From the NCBI GenBank assembly GCA_914767715.1, contig OU612074.1, positions 2,001,501-2,061,500 of the forward strand: a DNA stretch of 60,000 nt, given 5' to 3'. The position numbers and the translations under genes are program-made. The notes under the pieces are model-generated. The model did not search any database. It was given only the letters and a program-made list of their open reading frames with translations, and was not told the origin of the DNA. Source of the stretch: Membranipora membranacea. Taxonomy: Eukaryota > Bryozoa > Gymnolaemata > Cheilostomatida > Membraniporidae. This document shows, in pieces, positions 1 to 11,154 of this stretch (positions are counted from its first letter, which is position 1; each line of letters starts with the position of its first letter).

Positions 1-1712
1 TACGCAGAAACCGACCCTTTTGACACCAACTATGACAAGGTGTTACCGACTAAGATGATGAATCTGATAAACCATCTTGGATACAATGTCGGAAGAAAAA
101 TTTGAAAATGTCTTTTTTAGGACAAAACATGGCAGTCTTTTTTTGTTCCGACATGTTAGAAGTTAGCTCGGCACCTAGACAAGGTCAAGGACATCTTGCG
201 ATACCGTCTTGACAGTATTAAAATTGAAGTACAGTGAGAGGATTTTTTGTGCTAACTCTCTATTTTTTGGACAACGTCCCAAAAACACCAAACACTGTGG
301 GTTGTATAAATATTTGAAGTATATATACATACACTACTTCATTTGGCAGACAATATCATCATGGACAGATGTTTTCCATAGCGTGCCAAATTGATACTAG
401 GAGATTATTGAAAGAAATTTCAGAAAAAAATTTGATTCTACCTCCATTTGCTTGTCAGCCATCCCTAGAACAGTCAAGTTATAGGTTGAATGATAACATT
501 ACGTCGTTGAAAATTGGTTTCCTGCGATCCTGGCATAAAAAATAATATGGCGACTAAAAAAAAGAGTACTGCGGATTTAATCTGTGAATATAGGGAGAAA
601 AGATGGGACTTAGTACGCAACCCTGAGGGCTACCTGTAGAGGTTCTGATGTAACTTCTACTCTGATCCCGCTTTAGGTAACTGTACACCCAGTTGATGAT
701 GTTAGATGTTACCACACCCGCTTCCTTTTACAGCTATTAGGACTAATGCTATGCGAAATATGAGTGGAATGGAATCATACTACCTTTCACAGGTTCAGTG
801 AGGTGATTTTTGCAAAGAATTACCTCGTCATTTTATACAATTATTATCTGGCACTATCATAGCAAAACAGGGTCGACCAGAAACAATAGCCAATCAATAA
901 TGCACTGTTATGTTTTATTTATTAAACAGTCACAGATTTTTTTTAGCATTCCAGGCGAAGTATCCATTACCATGCATTAGCCTTATTGATTAAATGTATA
1001 GGATTTGTTTTTTCATATTGTATAAAGCAATGACTTATAGTTACTCTAATCTTCATTACTGCTAACTGGGCAGACTTTTTTATTTTGATTATTCACAGGA
1101 ACAATTTAGAAGGGAAGACTAACATTTTTCAATGTATTTTGTAGAGAATTATACTCTTATGTTTGGGAGTTATTTCACAATTATTTAAAAATTTAAATTT
1201 ATTTTAAATTAAAAGATAAACAATTTACAATGTATTCACTACGTTTCCATGAATATGGAAAAAGCTGGGCGCGCAGGAAATAGGTCAGACTATTGTAAGA
1301 CCACCAATCACCTTGATCTCAGACCATTGAAACAGGAGCAGTTTTTCAGGGCAGGAGCGCATAATTCATTTCATTCTAGTTTGAGCTCAAAATGTGCATG
1401 GAAACATTGTGATAATAGACAGTATTCTTAGCTTTAATTTAAGACTCTATTAGGAGTTGTTCATTCTCCAGTTTGTTACTTATTAAACCAAGCAGCATAG
1501 GAAAAAGGAGATGAAATGAGCTTATCTTGAAAACCGCTTATATCCCTTGTGGTTTTCAATGATGCCGATGCTAAATCAAAATTTTTTTTATCCGATTACA
1601 TGCGGTTCTCAAGATTTCATTTTTCCTATGCTATGGGGGTTAAAAGAACCAGAGAGAACAACTCCGATTGGGCTTAAATAAGAGCTCAGAAAACTGTCTA
1701 TGTTTGACTCAC

Positions 1713-1903
1713 TGTGGGTGTGTGACAAAGTGAACTTGATTGTTTGGTGTATCTGTAGGAGGTTTGACCATCTTCATCCAAAAACTCGGCAAAAACATCC
1801 GAATCTGAGGATCTCCCTTCTGCCATTTTGGTAAGCTTTCAATCTCTCTCTTCCAAAAAGGTCTAAAAAGGCAACGCTTATAATGACCTGGCGTAGAGCA
1901 CAT
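1713..1903 (-). pseudogene. Orphan copy of MRPL23 first coding exon
   Basis: This exon encodes the same residues as the MRPL23 first exon at 28717-28907 (LPKWQKGDPQIRMFLPSF and following). It ends at the same GTGAGT donor in the same phase. No downstream MRPL23 exon lies to its left inside the window, and the exons at 13798-15914 are on the wrong side of it. It is therefore either an orphan fragment from the large duplication or exon 1 of a second gene whose body lies left of base 1. The reading frame is intact, so 'pseudogene' refers to its apparent isolation, not to a mutation. Confidence 0.7.
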
Positions 1904-2878
1904 ATTACAGTCCACTGCTGAGCAGATATTCCCACCTCATGCTTGTTGTAAAAATGAACGTTAAACCACTGCTGCCACACAGGCAAATGTGTACTTTTTT
2001 AATTCTGTGTAGCTCAAAACTAATGATATGAGGCTGCTATCTAAGGATTGTCACCTAATGGGCAAATGATTTGCACAAACTGATTGTCAATATATATATT
2101 ACATATTTATTCTGTTGATTTTTTAAGTCCAGGGTATGAAATTAATTATCCAGTGTATGTAGTGACATAGTAACACATTACTAGTTGACAATAATGACGC
2201 CATCACCCAGTGCATTAAATTCATACCCCTGATTTTGAAGATCAGTTTGTGCAGATTATTTGCCCATTAGCTGACATGTTCCAGATTTAAGTTACATTTA
2301 GTTATATTTGAGCTATATAGGCCATATACGCTATATAGGCTATATACGGAATTCAATCAGCACACATTTGCCTGAGTGCACAGCAATTCAGAGACTAATA
2401 ACAAGGTTTACGACTGTGATACAGTTAACTTCCTCATTGCTCGCTCAGCTTAAATAGTCAGCTGCAGCGCTATGACTTTTAATAATGTATTTATTAATTC
2501 AGCTAGCAAGATTGGCTGACAAAGTTGAGATTGTCACAGGTACTCCTCTAGCAGATAAGCTTTGAAATTGGCCCAAGCCCGGACTCGTTGACGTTGGAGA
2601 TTGTTGTTCGACATTGCTGGTGCCATCATAGATATTGCCCAAAAAAATATAAGAGATTGCCCCACATCCTAATGTTGATAAAATTTGTAAGACCGCCTTG
2701 GTATACTAATCATTCTTCAGAAGTGTTAGGCCTGAGAACTAGGTCTGTCTTTAGTGAGTTTAAGACATGAATGATCGAAGCAAAAAGTGATCTACTAATC
2801 TAGACTTGTGATACTATGTCAGAATGAGGCAAACTACATAAACCAAAATGACGCATAGAATCAATCATCATCAACCCT

Positions 2879-3001
2879 TAGCCAGGCCTAGATCAAGCAT
2901 GATCCAATTTGTCCGCAGTATGATCATTCCCATTCTACAGCCCACAGCTCAAAACCTAAATGTAGACAAATGGAATCATGCTTGATCTAAGCCAGACCTA
3001 G
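2879..3001. mobile_element. Fold-back element, GATCAAG family (copy 1 block)
   Basis: The ends form an inverted repeat of about 36 bp with a few mismatches (left CTAGATCAAGCATGATCC, right its reverse complement). There is no coding capacity. The same terminal motif (TAGATCAAGnnnGATCCAATTTGCCTGCATTCC-like, in parts) recurs at 15461, 22911, 23515, 37300 and 53404. This suggests a dispersed non-autonomous MITE family. Confidence 0.72.
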
Positions 3002-3179
3002 ATTCTGGGAGTAACAAATATAATATCAATCATACCTCCCACTGTTATTAACATACATACTTACTACTTCTACTAGCCTCTACTGCTCTCACAAAAAAGG
3101 GCCAACCAACTTGAATCACCTGGTAAAATAATATCCCTGCTGACACTAATACTACCACCACCCACTAACACATACAGAC

Positions 3180-3316
3180 AAAGATAGCGGGACAAGTAAA
3201 TATAAACAAAACACATATAACAATAATTATCAATATTATATGATAATTATAATTATAAAAATAAGCAATGCACATAATACGTGTATTGTTTATAATTTAC
3301 TTGTCCCGCTATCTTT
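3180..3316. mobile_element. Short MITE with about 25 bp terminal inverted repeats
   Basis: The termini AAAGATAGCGGGACAAGTAA and its reverse complement enclose about 85 bp of AT-rich sequence. The arms pair almost perfectly over 22-28 bases. No clear target-site duplication was seen. The element is non-coding. Confidence 0.78.
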
Positions 3317-3394
3317 ATTATATAATATTGTTAATTATTGTTATATTATAACAATATTATATATTAATTATAATAATACATTATGCTAAATATG

Positions 3395-3548
3395 GGATTT
3401 CCTAGCCCTTATCACGCGGCCACGGGACTTGGCTGTCTTGGTTTGTTTGGTGGCCTTGTAATTCTCGGTAAAGTCTGAGTAGTTGTCTTCTGGTTGTTTA
3501 GCTCTAATTGACACCACTGTGAGCTTTGACTTTTTCTTTGTTCTATAG
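3395..3548 (-). pseudogene. Basic coding fragment, paralogous to 4066-4330 in opposite orientation
   Basis: The minus strand reads TKKKSKLTVVSIRAKQPED followed by a Tyr/Lys/Arg-rich stretch, without a stop over about 50 codons. Essentially the same sequence occurs on the plus strand at 4066-4330. The family is not recognised. With no start, clear splice partner or flanking exon visible, it looks like a duplicated exon remnant. Confidence 0.45.
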
Positions 3549-4065
3549 GCAAATAAATTAACTTTAACAATATTAAATTATCATGCACTCAAACTTATGG
3601 CAGTACATTTCCCAATTGTTCTATTGTTCTCTAGTGGGGCTCCCTGCACAAAAAGCTGTCTTCAATTTCTTCAGAGAAAACAGAGCAATCTTCAATTTTA
3701 AAACCCGCATCTTCAGTATAAATTCTTCAAAACAACGGACTGTGGTGTTATCTACTCATTTCTGCTTAGAATGACCCATGTGCTTGAGTTTTGGTTTCGT
3801 TTTGATTGGCTGATGAGTTTAAGTTTGTTATTGTTTGGAGTTGTTTATCCAAAACACCCAACTTGGGTAGGTAACTCCAAATTGTTGGACTGAATACCAG
3901 ACTAGAATCTTTTTGATTTTTCATTTAAACTGACCAAATCTTTTCTTCAACTTTAAAACACTCAATCTCAATCTTCAGTAAAATACGCGGGGAGCCCCTC
4001 TAGTGCTGCCAGGATAATTACTGCAAGAATTTAGTGCAATCAATTTATTTTTATTCATTTTGTAC

Positions 4066-4330
4066 ATGATGAATGACAAATTTTACTCATTTGCCCATGG
4101 AACAAAGAAAAAATCGAAGCTCAAAGTGGTGTAGATTAGAGCTTAAAAACCACAAGACAACTACTCATACTATACCGAAAAATACAGGGCCACCAAACAA
4201 ACCAAAACCCGTGGCCGCGAGTCAAGGCCAAGTATATCCCGGTATACAGACGCGGAACGATATATGACATACAAGACAACAAGTTCCGGAAGCCACGAAA
4301 AAAGTTTGTGTTTAGGGCTATCCGTCTACA
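4066..4330 (+). pseudogene. Degraded coding fragment, paralogous to 3395-3548
   Basis: The frame MNDKFYSFAHGTKKKSKLKV continues into sequence homologous to 3395-3548 but is broken by in-frame TAG and TAA codons. Past these it remains recognisable for about 60 more codons (Thr/Lys/Arg/Ser/Tyr-rich). A GTGAGA donor-like site follows at about 4331. The parent gene was not identified. Confidence 0.45.
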
Positions 4331-4733
4331 GGTGAGACTTCTGGGACCGGTTTCAATTAGAACAGGCGCTAGCATTGGTCACTAAATTCTGTCGTTAAAT
4401 AGTAATTTATATTAGATTAATTAATCATTAAACATAGTGACTGCTATTGAAAACTTACTCACTTAGTTAGAAGGAAGCAACGGATTCATTGATTATAAAA
4501 ATGACTCACATTATCTGCCCAGCTAGTCCATATCTTTTGTATGCCATGGCTCGCTCAACAGATTGGAGATTTCACTGATATAGTTTATTGGAACATTTTT
4601 TTATTCGTCTTATTTGTGCAAAATAATTTGTGCAGCATGCAAACTTTTTCTCCTCTTGAAGATTTATTTAGCATCTTCAAAATCCTAAAGGGGGCCTGAT
4701 AGAATTGGATGGACATCAACGTTCAAATTGACC

Positions 4734-5851
4734 AATGATGCGGAGATGTAAGGTGGATTTGTCCATTGCTCACCAGAGAAGGTTGTTTTCACGTTTGACA
4801 TTTGGACATTTGAACTCCTACCTTCCTGATTGCATCAGATGATGTTATGATCACTCAATGAACAATCTATGGTATCGCTCTCCTCTACTACAACAGTAGG
4901 TCGAGTTGTATGTATATGATCTAGTAGAGTTGTCGACTTTTCTCATACTCTTGTTGTCTTTTGGATCATTTGTTTGAGAAAATATGGCTTGCATAGTTTG
5001 TCATTCCATTTGGTTTTGAGTTTAACATCAAACAGATTGATATTACAATCTCCCATAATAATTATTTCTAACCTTCCCCCACCCCGTTATTTTGCCCCCT
5101 GTCACAGCAAATCAAACCAAGGAGATGAGAATGTTGTAACCAACGTCTGCTCAATTGGTATTCTCACCTCTTTAATCTTTATCATGCAGTATTTCATGAG
5201 TTTTGTGCTGCATAGACAGTGATTCCTATCTGCTTTCTGAAAATATTGCTGTTGGTGATTATCTCTTCCTAACTTACTTAATACTACAAAATCAGCTGCC
5301 ATTTGAGTTTGAGTTTGCAGATACATCGGACACATCTATAAGTTGTTTCATGGCCATATTTTAGATTATTTTTCATCACTGTAAAATAAGTTATCCTGTA
5401 AAGTCAAACTGACAAAAAATGCTTTGATATTGCTTTCAATTTCTAATCATCACATATCCCGAAATTCAGCAGTTCCATTGAGAGTGTCATTTCCCAGATG
5501 AGATTTTTTTATACAAAATGATTCAATCAAGAAGAAGCATTTAATTGCTGGATTAGATTTTTTTTGTATTTACCACGTGGCCTCATGTATTACAGGCAGG
5601 CATCTAACAAGCTATTAACTCTATGTATTTAGCCACGGTCTATTTTGTGAAAATAGCCCAATGATTATAAATGTATCTGATAACAATTCATAGGGTACTG
5701 CAGAGTAATAAATCCAGTGCCAGTGCTCTACTGGTACAGCAATCAGTAAACTTAACGATTGTCTGGACTTTACAAAACAGACGGATTAAAGTTTGGTATA
5801 AGAAATTAACAAACATCTTTATTAGTTCCTGGACTGTTTAGACATTACTTT
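4734..5851. other. Intergenic, no gene seen
   Basis: AT-rich sequence after the end of the duplication copy and before the last exon of the phospholipase gene. No credible exon, hairpin insert or tandem array was found. Confidence 0.5.
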
Positions 5852-8800
5852 TTACACACATTTTTTGACCCAGCTTTCGTTACACCAGGACGCAGGTCTA
5901 GACATGTAACCGTTTGTACCTCCAACCCTGACTGCTAGGTAATAGCTTGCCCTGATAGTCTGTGAAAGAAAAAGAGCATTGGCTACAAAAAAACCGGCAA
6001 CGGACATTATTGGTAAACACCCAACTTATTGTTCTAATATCAGTGTATATATTTGTGGTTAAGGGAATGAATATCTACCACTGTAGCTTATATCACTGTA
6101 GGTTTTAGTTGTATTCTCTTTAAAAAGGGTGCCATAACTCGAATCCAGTTATTCAACAGATCTATAATTATGCTACGTTTAGCCTTTCTTCTGGTGATAA
6201 AAACTGCCAAAAAATAAAGAGTTGTTCATGTGGCAGAATATTCACACTGAGATTAAATGTTAGTCCGTGAAAAATTAGCAACCATGCAAGTCAACTGGTG
6301 GTGGATAGAGAATAAGCTACAGCTAGGGTATGCCTGACATCAAACAGCCACGTGAAAAATGCTTTAACGAGTACTTGCAAGATTAAAGAAAATAACATGT
6401 CATAATCACTCAAATATATTATCATATCGAATGGTCATAATGATTTTCACTCAAGATAGGTTGGTGACAGCGTCTTTGGACCTGTCTCTTTGTTTGCAAT
6501 ATTTGTACAATACAGGCCTCAACAAATCTAATCCGTTTTTCTCATCTTTTATCACTTTAGTCTGGCAGTAGTTGGTCTTTGGTTATTTGAACTCGTAATA
6601 GCTTGGGAGTACAGAGAGTTCTTATTCGTAGGATATACCACGCAGATAAGTCTCTTAAACTCTTACCTCACAGAATGTTTTGTCTTTGCTGTTGGTAACT
6701 TTATCACAGTGTTTTTTCAGGTTTGCATAAAACCTTTTGTCACAGGTCTTTCGGTCAACACCAAATTTCACTCCCTTCAAAAGGAACTGCAGTTTTAACA
6801 GCATAACAACAACTTTCATAAATATGTATTTGAATAATGTATTGGTCTCCATTAAAAGAAAAATCAGATAAGTATAGGTGCTAGGGTCATGCTCACTCAT
6901 TGATGGAACGATATACTTTCTGAGTGAGTGATTTTGGAACAAATTTGTCCAATTGAAAGACCAACAAGTGAGTGATAATTTTGAGCGTTTAAATTACATT
7001 AGTAAAGCATCGCTCATTCTAATTAAAATACCTCCCAGACAGGTTGAGAAAGAGATCATGAAAAAAAGAAAAATGTAAATCACTTTTTATTTAGCTGCTC
7101 TCCAGCGATCTTTACATGAATATAAGATGGATACATATACATATTCAATTTAGCGTAGGTAGGAGTGGTGTCAGCACAGAAAAAAAGCAAAACAGCTTTA
7201 ATTAATATAAACATTACGCTTTCTTTGATTTTCTCTATATATATATCATTATCACATTAATAAACGTTAACCTCACACCCTTCCTTTTTTCTTTTTGTTT
7301 TGACATCAAACTATATAATCATGATAACCAATGACAGCCACACTTGGTTACCGCAGATGCCATTAGCTCAGCTAGAATATAGAACAGCCTTTACAAATGA
7401 CATCCATGGTTAATGGCAAATAATTGCTCTTTATAATTGACCCTGAATGTTGCATCACATATTCATTCACTATTAGCTATTATGACAGCAGCAGTACAAG
7501 CTAGATATCAGTTCCATTAACTGCTGTTTCTCAAGTTGTCTTCCCCTTTTATAATGCAGGATAACTCCTGACTTTACTAGATCACGTATCATTATAGGAC
7601 ACTGGAAATTCCACTGTCTCAAAGTGAAGACAGCCAATGAGAATGTTTGGCTTAAAATAGACTGCGTATCATAATTATTTTAAGCAAATGATGCTTTGGC
7701 TTAAAATAGACTATATGTCATAGGGCTTAAGCCAATGAGATTATCTTATGTACAATTTCCACATAAGGTGCAATCCTGCAATCAATTATGTAAGAAAGAC
7801 TGAGAGTAAAACATCTTTTTACAGGGAAAACAGCACCGCACCCGCGATGAAACAGCACAGAGATGAAAAAAACAACAGTCTTGGGAATGATGCAAGGTTT
7901 CAGCGAGCACCACCGGAGAGTATAAAAGGAGGAAAATTCAAGAAAAAAAGACAAGTGCTCACCGGATACAAAACCATATTATAGCAGTAGAAAACATGTA
8001 GTAGAGCATTTCATATTTTTATATAAATCTGATTTTAATTCAGATAAATATTTTGAGAATTAATTTTACGATGAATTATTTTTACTCTGGATTATTCACA
8101 ATTTGGAGACTGGATATACTATAAGCAAGAGGACGACAAGGATACATTGGTAATTATACTTTATTTTGAAAAGGATTATTATCATTTTTTTTATTAATAA
8201 TTTTATACTTCTACATTTTTAAATTGAAATTTTTGTATTCACATTTAAATTTAGAACAAAATAAATAGTTGTATTGACCTCAACTAAGCATCCGCTTGAT
8301 TAAATTATTGAGTTGTAAACAACCACCGAGTATCAGGATTCAAGAGTCATTAACCCAGTCTTTGACCTTGCAAAATTATCGTTTTTATAAAGCGTCAAGA
8401 ATTTTATTATCTTTGAGTAGTCAAAGATACTTTGAACTAGAATTGTGAAAGTCGAATATATCATCAAGAGTCTTTAGCGCAGTCTTTGACCTTGTAAAAT
8501 TATCACTCTATAAGCATCAATAATTTTATTATCTTTGAGTAGTCAAAGATACTTTGAAATAGAATTGTGATAGGTCAATTAAAGCATCGAGCTAAAATTA
8601 AAGCTAAATTTGAAGCGACCTAGAGCTATTCTCATTCCAGACAGAGAAGTGAATTGAAGTCTGTAACCTATCAATTGGTTACAAGGCCTGTGATTCTAAT
8701 ACAACTGCCGGTGTCACCTAATTGGACTTCCAGGCACTAAACAAAGTCCAACAACCTTGTTGGAATTTAAATCTCCACAAACAAGTGAGATTATTTATAG

Positions 8801-9932
8801 ATAACTACGCAATATATATATCAAACTACGAACCACAGGCTAATATTTATTATAGCCACGAGTTCATAAACCACATACAGTTATCAATCGCTTTGTGGTG
8901 CATGAGTATTGTCTCAAGCTTATAACAAGCTTTCTGCTAGCCCAATTTAGGGATACCTGCGGTTTATTGGCAGGAGCTGCCCTTTGAATGACTAAGGAGC
9001 CAACTTCTCCTTAGTTCAAGAGTGGTCAGACTTATAAACAATTCTAAGGGTTTCTCTAAACCTGGAAAGGGAAGCCAGCTGTTCGTCTCTTGAAATTTTG
9101 CCAAGGTTAATTGACACATGTGGTTAATTGAGTGCTACCAAATTTACACACACACACACATAGAACCTGAATTACGTCATCGATATATTATTCATTCATA
9201 GATTTTATAGAAGGAGCAAACAACTCCAAATTGAATACACAAAGATAACTAAATTCATTAAATTACGTGTTGGAACTTGGAGTTATTCAGAGTAACTTCC
9301 CTTACCCACCTTTACCCCTATTTCCTTTTCCGTTCCTCACAGCATATACTTTATAAGTATATGCGGGAACATCCCTAACCCTTCCTTATCTTAAATTCTT
9401 TTTCCGTTCCTCACAGTGGGCAAGCTAGGCTATTGTCCAGAGAGCTCACCTCCTTCAGCAGCATGGGTAGTGACCGGGATTCAAACCTGCAACTCTCAGA
9501 TTGAGATGCTCGAATCCTAACCACTACGCCACCCTGCCTGCCTCATGAAACTTACGCAGTAATAACACTGATCATGTTTGTAGCATGAGTCGACAAAGGT
9601 ATTCTTGTAGAAGAATGGTAGACCACCAGGTATAGAGCATCCATCACTGTGTCCTGTACAATGTTATATAGTGACATCATGACATAGTAGAACAATAAAA
9701 AGTGACAAAAAAATAGTCAAACCTGCTTATAAATCAATTAAACCACTAGTCCGTCAAAGGACAGTATGATTTTGGAATTAAAAGGTAATAACAGACAACT
9801 CCTAATATTTTTATGAAAACTTGCAATACTGATATTGAGGCAAGTGACTGGTTTACCTTGATTACAGTCCACCGCCAGAGCAGAGAGGACACACACAGAT
9901 ATGAGGAGAGAGGCGGTGATCAGATGATGCAT
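5852..9932 (-). CDS. Secreted phospholipase A2, conodipine-like (4 exons)
   Basis: The exons are complement 9857-9932, 9556-9653, 6667-6774 and 5852-5959. All junctions are GT/AG and the phases agree, giving about 129 residues. Exon 1 is a signal peptide (MHHLITASLLISVCVLSALA). Exon 2 has the substrate-side cysteine, then CYKHDQCYYC, in which His is the expected catalytic residue and the adjacent Asp its partner. Exon 3 continues FGVDRKTCDKRFYANLKKHC, the second helix with paired cysteines. Exon 4 has the family-like YYLAVR and a final cysteine pair before TAA. The product would be secreted and hydrolyse the sn-2 ester of phospholipids. Conodipines are known from cone-snail venom, but relatives are widespread in animals, so neither a venom nor a defence role can be assigned. 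A SINE and a 123 bp tandem repeat sit in intron 2. Confidence 0.88.
8341..8572. repeat. Tandem duplication, about 123 bp period, with internal hairpin
   Basis: Two units, starting near 8341 and 8464, share CAGTCTTTGACCTTG and TCTTTGAGTAGTCAAAGATA. The latter forms a 9 bp stem with a GTAG loop in each unit. It lies in intron 2 of the phospholipase gene. No function seen. Confidence 0.75.
9420..9541 (-). mobile_element. tRNA-derived SINE
   Basis: Read on the minus strand, it starts near 9541 with GGGTGGCGTAGTGG (an A-box match). About 45 bases later comes GGTTTGAATCCCG (a B-box match), and a non-tRNA body follows. The anticodon arm does not form a normal tRNA and the acceptor stem does not close. 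This is the usual layout of a SINE head. It lies in intron 2 of the phospholipase gene, same strand. Confidence 0.75.
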
Positions 9933-11154
9933 GATGGGACTGTGTCAGTAATAGCAGACTAATGAAATACAGAGCCTCTCTCTCAGCTGTATTTAACTCG
10001 ATACAACCTCGACATTGCCTGCATTCTGATGTCATGAGAAATCACACAACGGTGTTGTAGCTGTCCTTCTTTAGTTTTGTACAGTCACATTGCTTACCTG
10101 CCCCTATCTCGGTCACAAGTGATACCTATGGTACTGAGTGTATAATCGATAACTACCTGGAATCTAACATCTGGTGTTCTCATGATATCATAATATTGGT
10201 GACCCATTGCCAGACTCATAGATAACAATGACTGTATTTGGTGTCAAGGTTGTCAAGGCTAACTTTGGGGATACAGTTATATGAAAACATTAGTATTAGG
10301 AATGTGATTCACAGGGAGCAGTTTTACCAGTGAATCACTCAAGATAATGAGATTTTCAGGTCAAAGGGCTACTGCAAAAAAGCAAAATGTTACAAAAGGC
10401 TGCTACCCGTAAGGCCACTACCCACAAGGTCCTATTCTCTTGCCACTCCTCACAATAATTTCACAGAATTTTGAATTGAAATTATTGATCACGGTAGAGA
10501 TCCGATACGATGCCCCTCAAATGTAATTGGTACTAAAAGGCACCACTTTCTTAAATTTTCTAGGGAGGCCCCCAACATCCCCCTGCAAAATCGCGCTACA
10601 GCCTGGCCCTCCCACACCCACCTGGCCCTACCACTTGAAAACTGATGGATACAGCCCTGAGTTAACTTGTTACCATTGTACGTTGTTTCCACAGACTTTG
10701 TTCTATCAGAGACTATAGATATAGATTATCTATAGTCTCTGGTTATATTCTGAATTTAACCATTTTAGTCAATCTTCTATTAACATTGTAGCGTCTTCAC
10801 GTATTACAACTAGCATAATATGATGACCAAGTTTACATATTATGTAAACTGGGTCATAAGTGGTATATCAACCTTACCAGATACACTGTATCATCAAAAC
10901 AACAAGGCTTGTTTATACCAATCTGTTATGCTCCATCAAGGACTTAGAGACATCTCCATGCAGGAGGGAGTAATCATAAAAATGTGAATGTCATTCCAGT
11001 GACGTCAATAGTGCAAGTGGGTGAGATGTGTGAATTTTAATCTACTACTAGCACTAGCACTTTTATCTATTGAACTGTCGATCTATTATGTTACCCATAT
11101 CAGTAGTATAACTTAAATTTATAACTTTTAGATCTTGACCCACCAGAGCTTTAG
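9933..11154. promoter_or_regulatory. Divergent intergenic region between PLA2 and PARP
   Basis: The two genes point away from each other, so both promoters should lie here. No core element could be fixed with confidence. A possible first PARP exon lies at 10928-10969: ATG, 14 codons, then GTAATC in phase 0, which would join in frame to the exon at 11155. Its donor is weak. Confidence 0.3.
10707..10741. mobile_element. Hairpin insert, 15 bp stem
   Basis: The arms CAGAGACTATAGATA and TATCTATAGTCTCTG are perfectly complementary around a 5-base loop. The flanks GTTCTAT (10700-10706) and GTTATAT (10742-10748) agree at 6 of 7 positions, as expected for a decayed target-site duplication. Confidence 0.5.

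Larger units (their letters stand above)
1..4733. repeat. Large direct duplication, copy 1 (window starts inside it)
   Basis: This block matches 27011-34688 base for base over long stretches, with scattered substitutions and small indels. The match ends near 4733, where the sequence runs into unrelated DNA while copy 2 runs into the PPIH upstream region. It carries an MRPL23 first exon, two fold-back elements and two degraded coding fragments. Because the match starts at base 1, the true left border is outside the window. It could be a real tandem duplication or an unmerged second haplotype placed in tandem by the assembler. Confidence 0.93.

Noticed and set aside
1249-1431. 60-codon open frame present in both duplication copies (also 28253-28435)
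   Set aside because: Conservation is explained by the recent duplication. Three amino acids changed in about 60 while surrounding non-coding DNA changed at a similar rate, and no motif is visible.
1774-1986. 70-codon minus-strand frame overlapping the MRPL23 exon 1 copy
   Set aside because: It is an out-of-frame shadow of the real exon; the other frame matches MRPL23 and ends at a proper donor.
3200-3370. CRISPR-like or regulatory palindromes in the AT-rich tract
   Set aside because: The pairing comes from the MITE termini and simple AT repeats. The genome is eukaryotic and no spacer-repeat structure exists.
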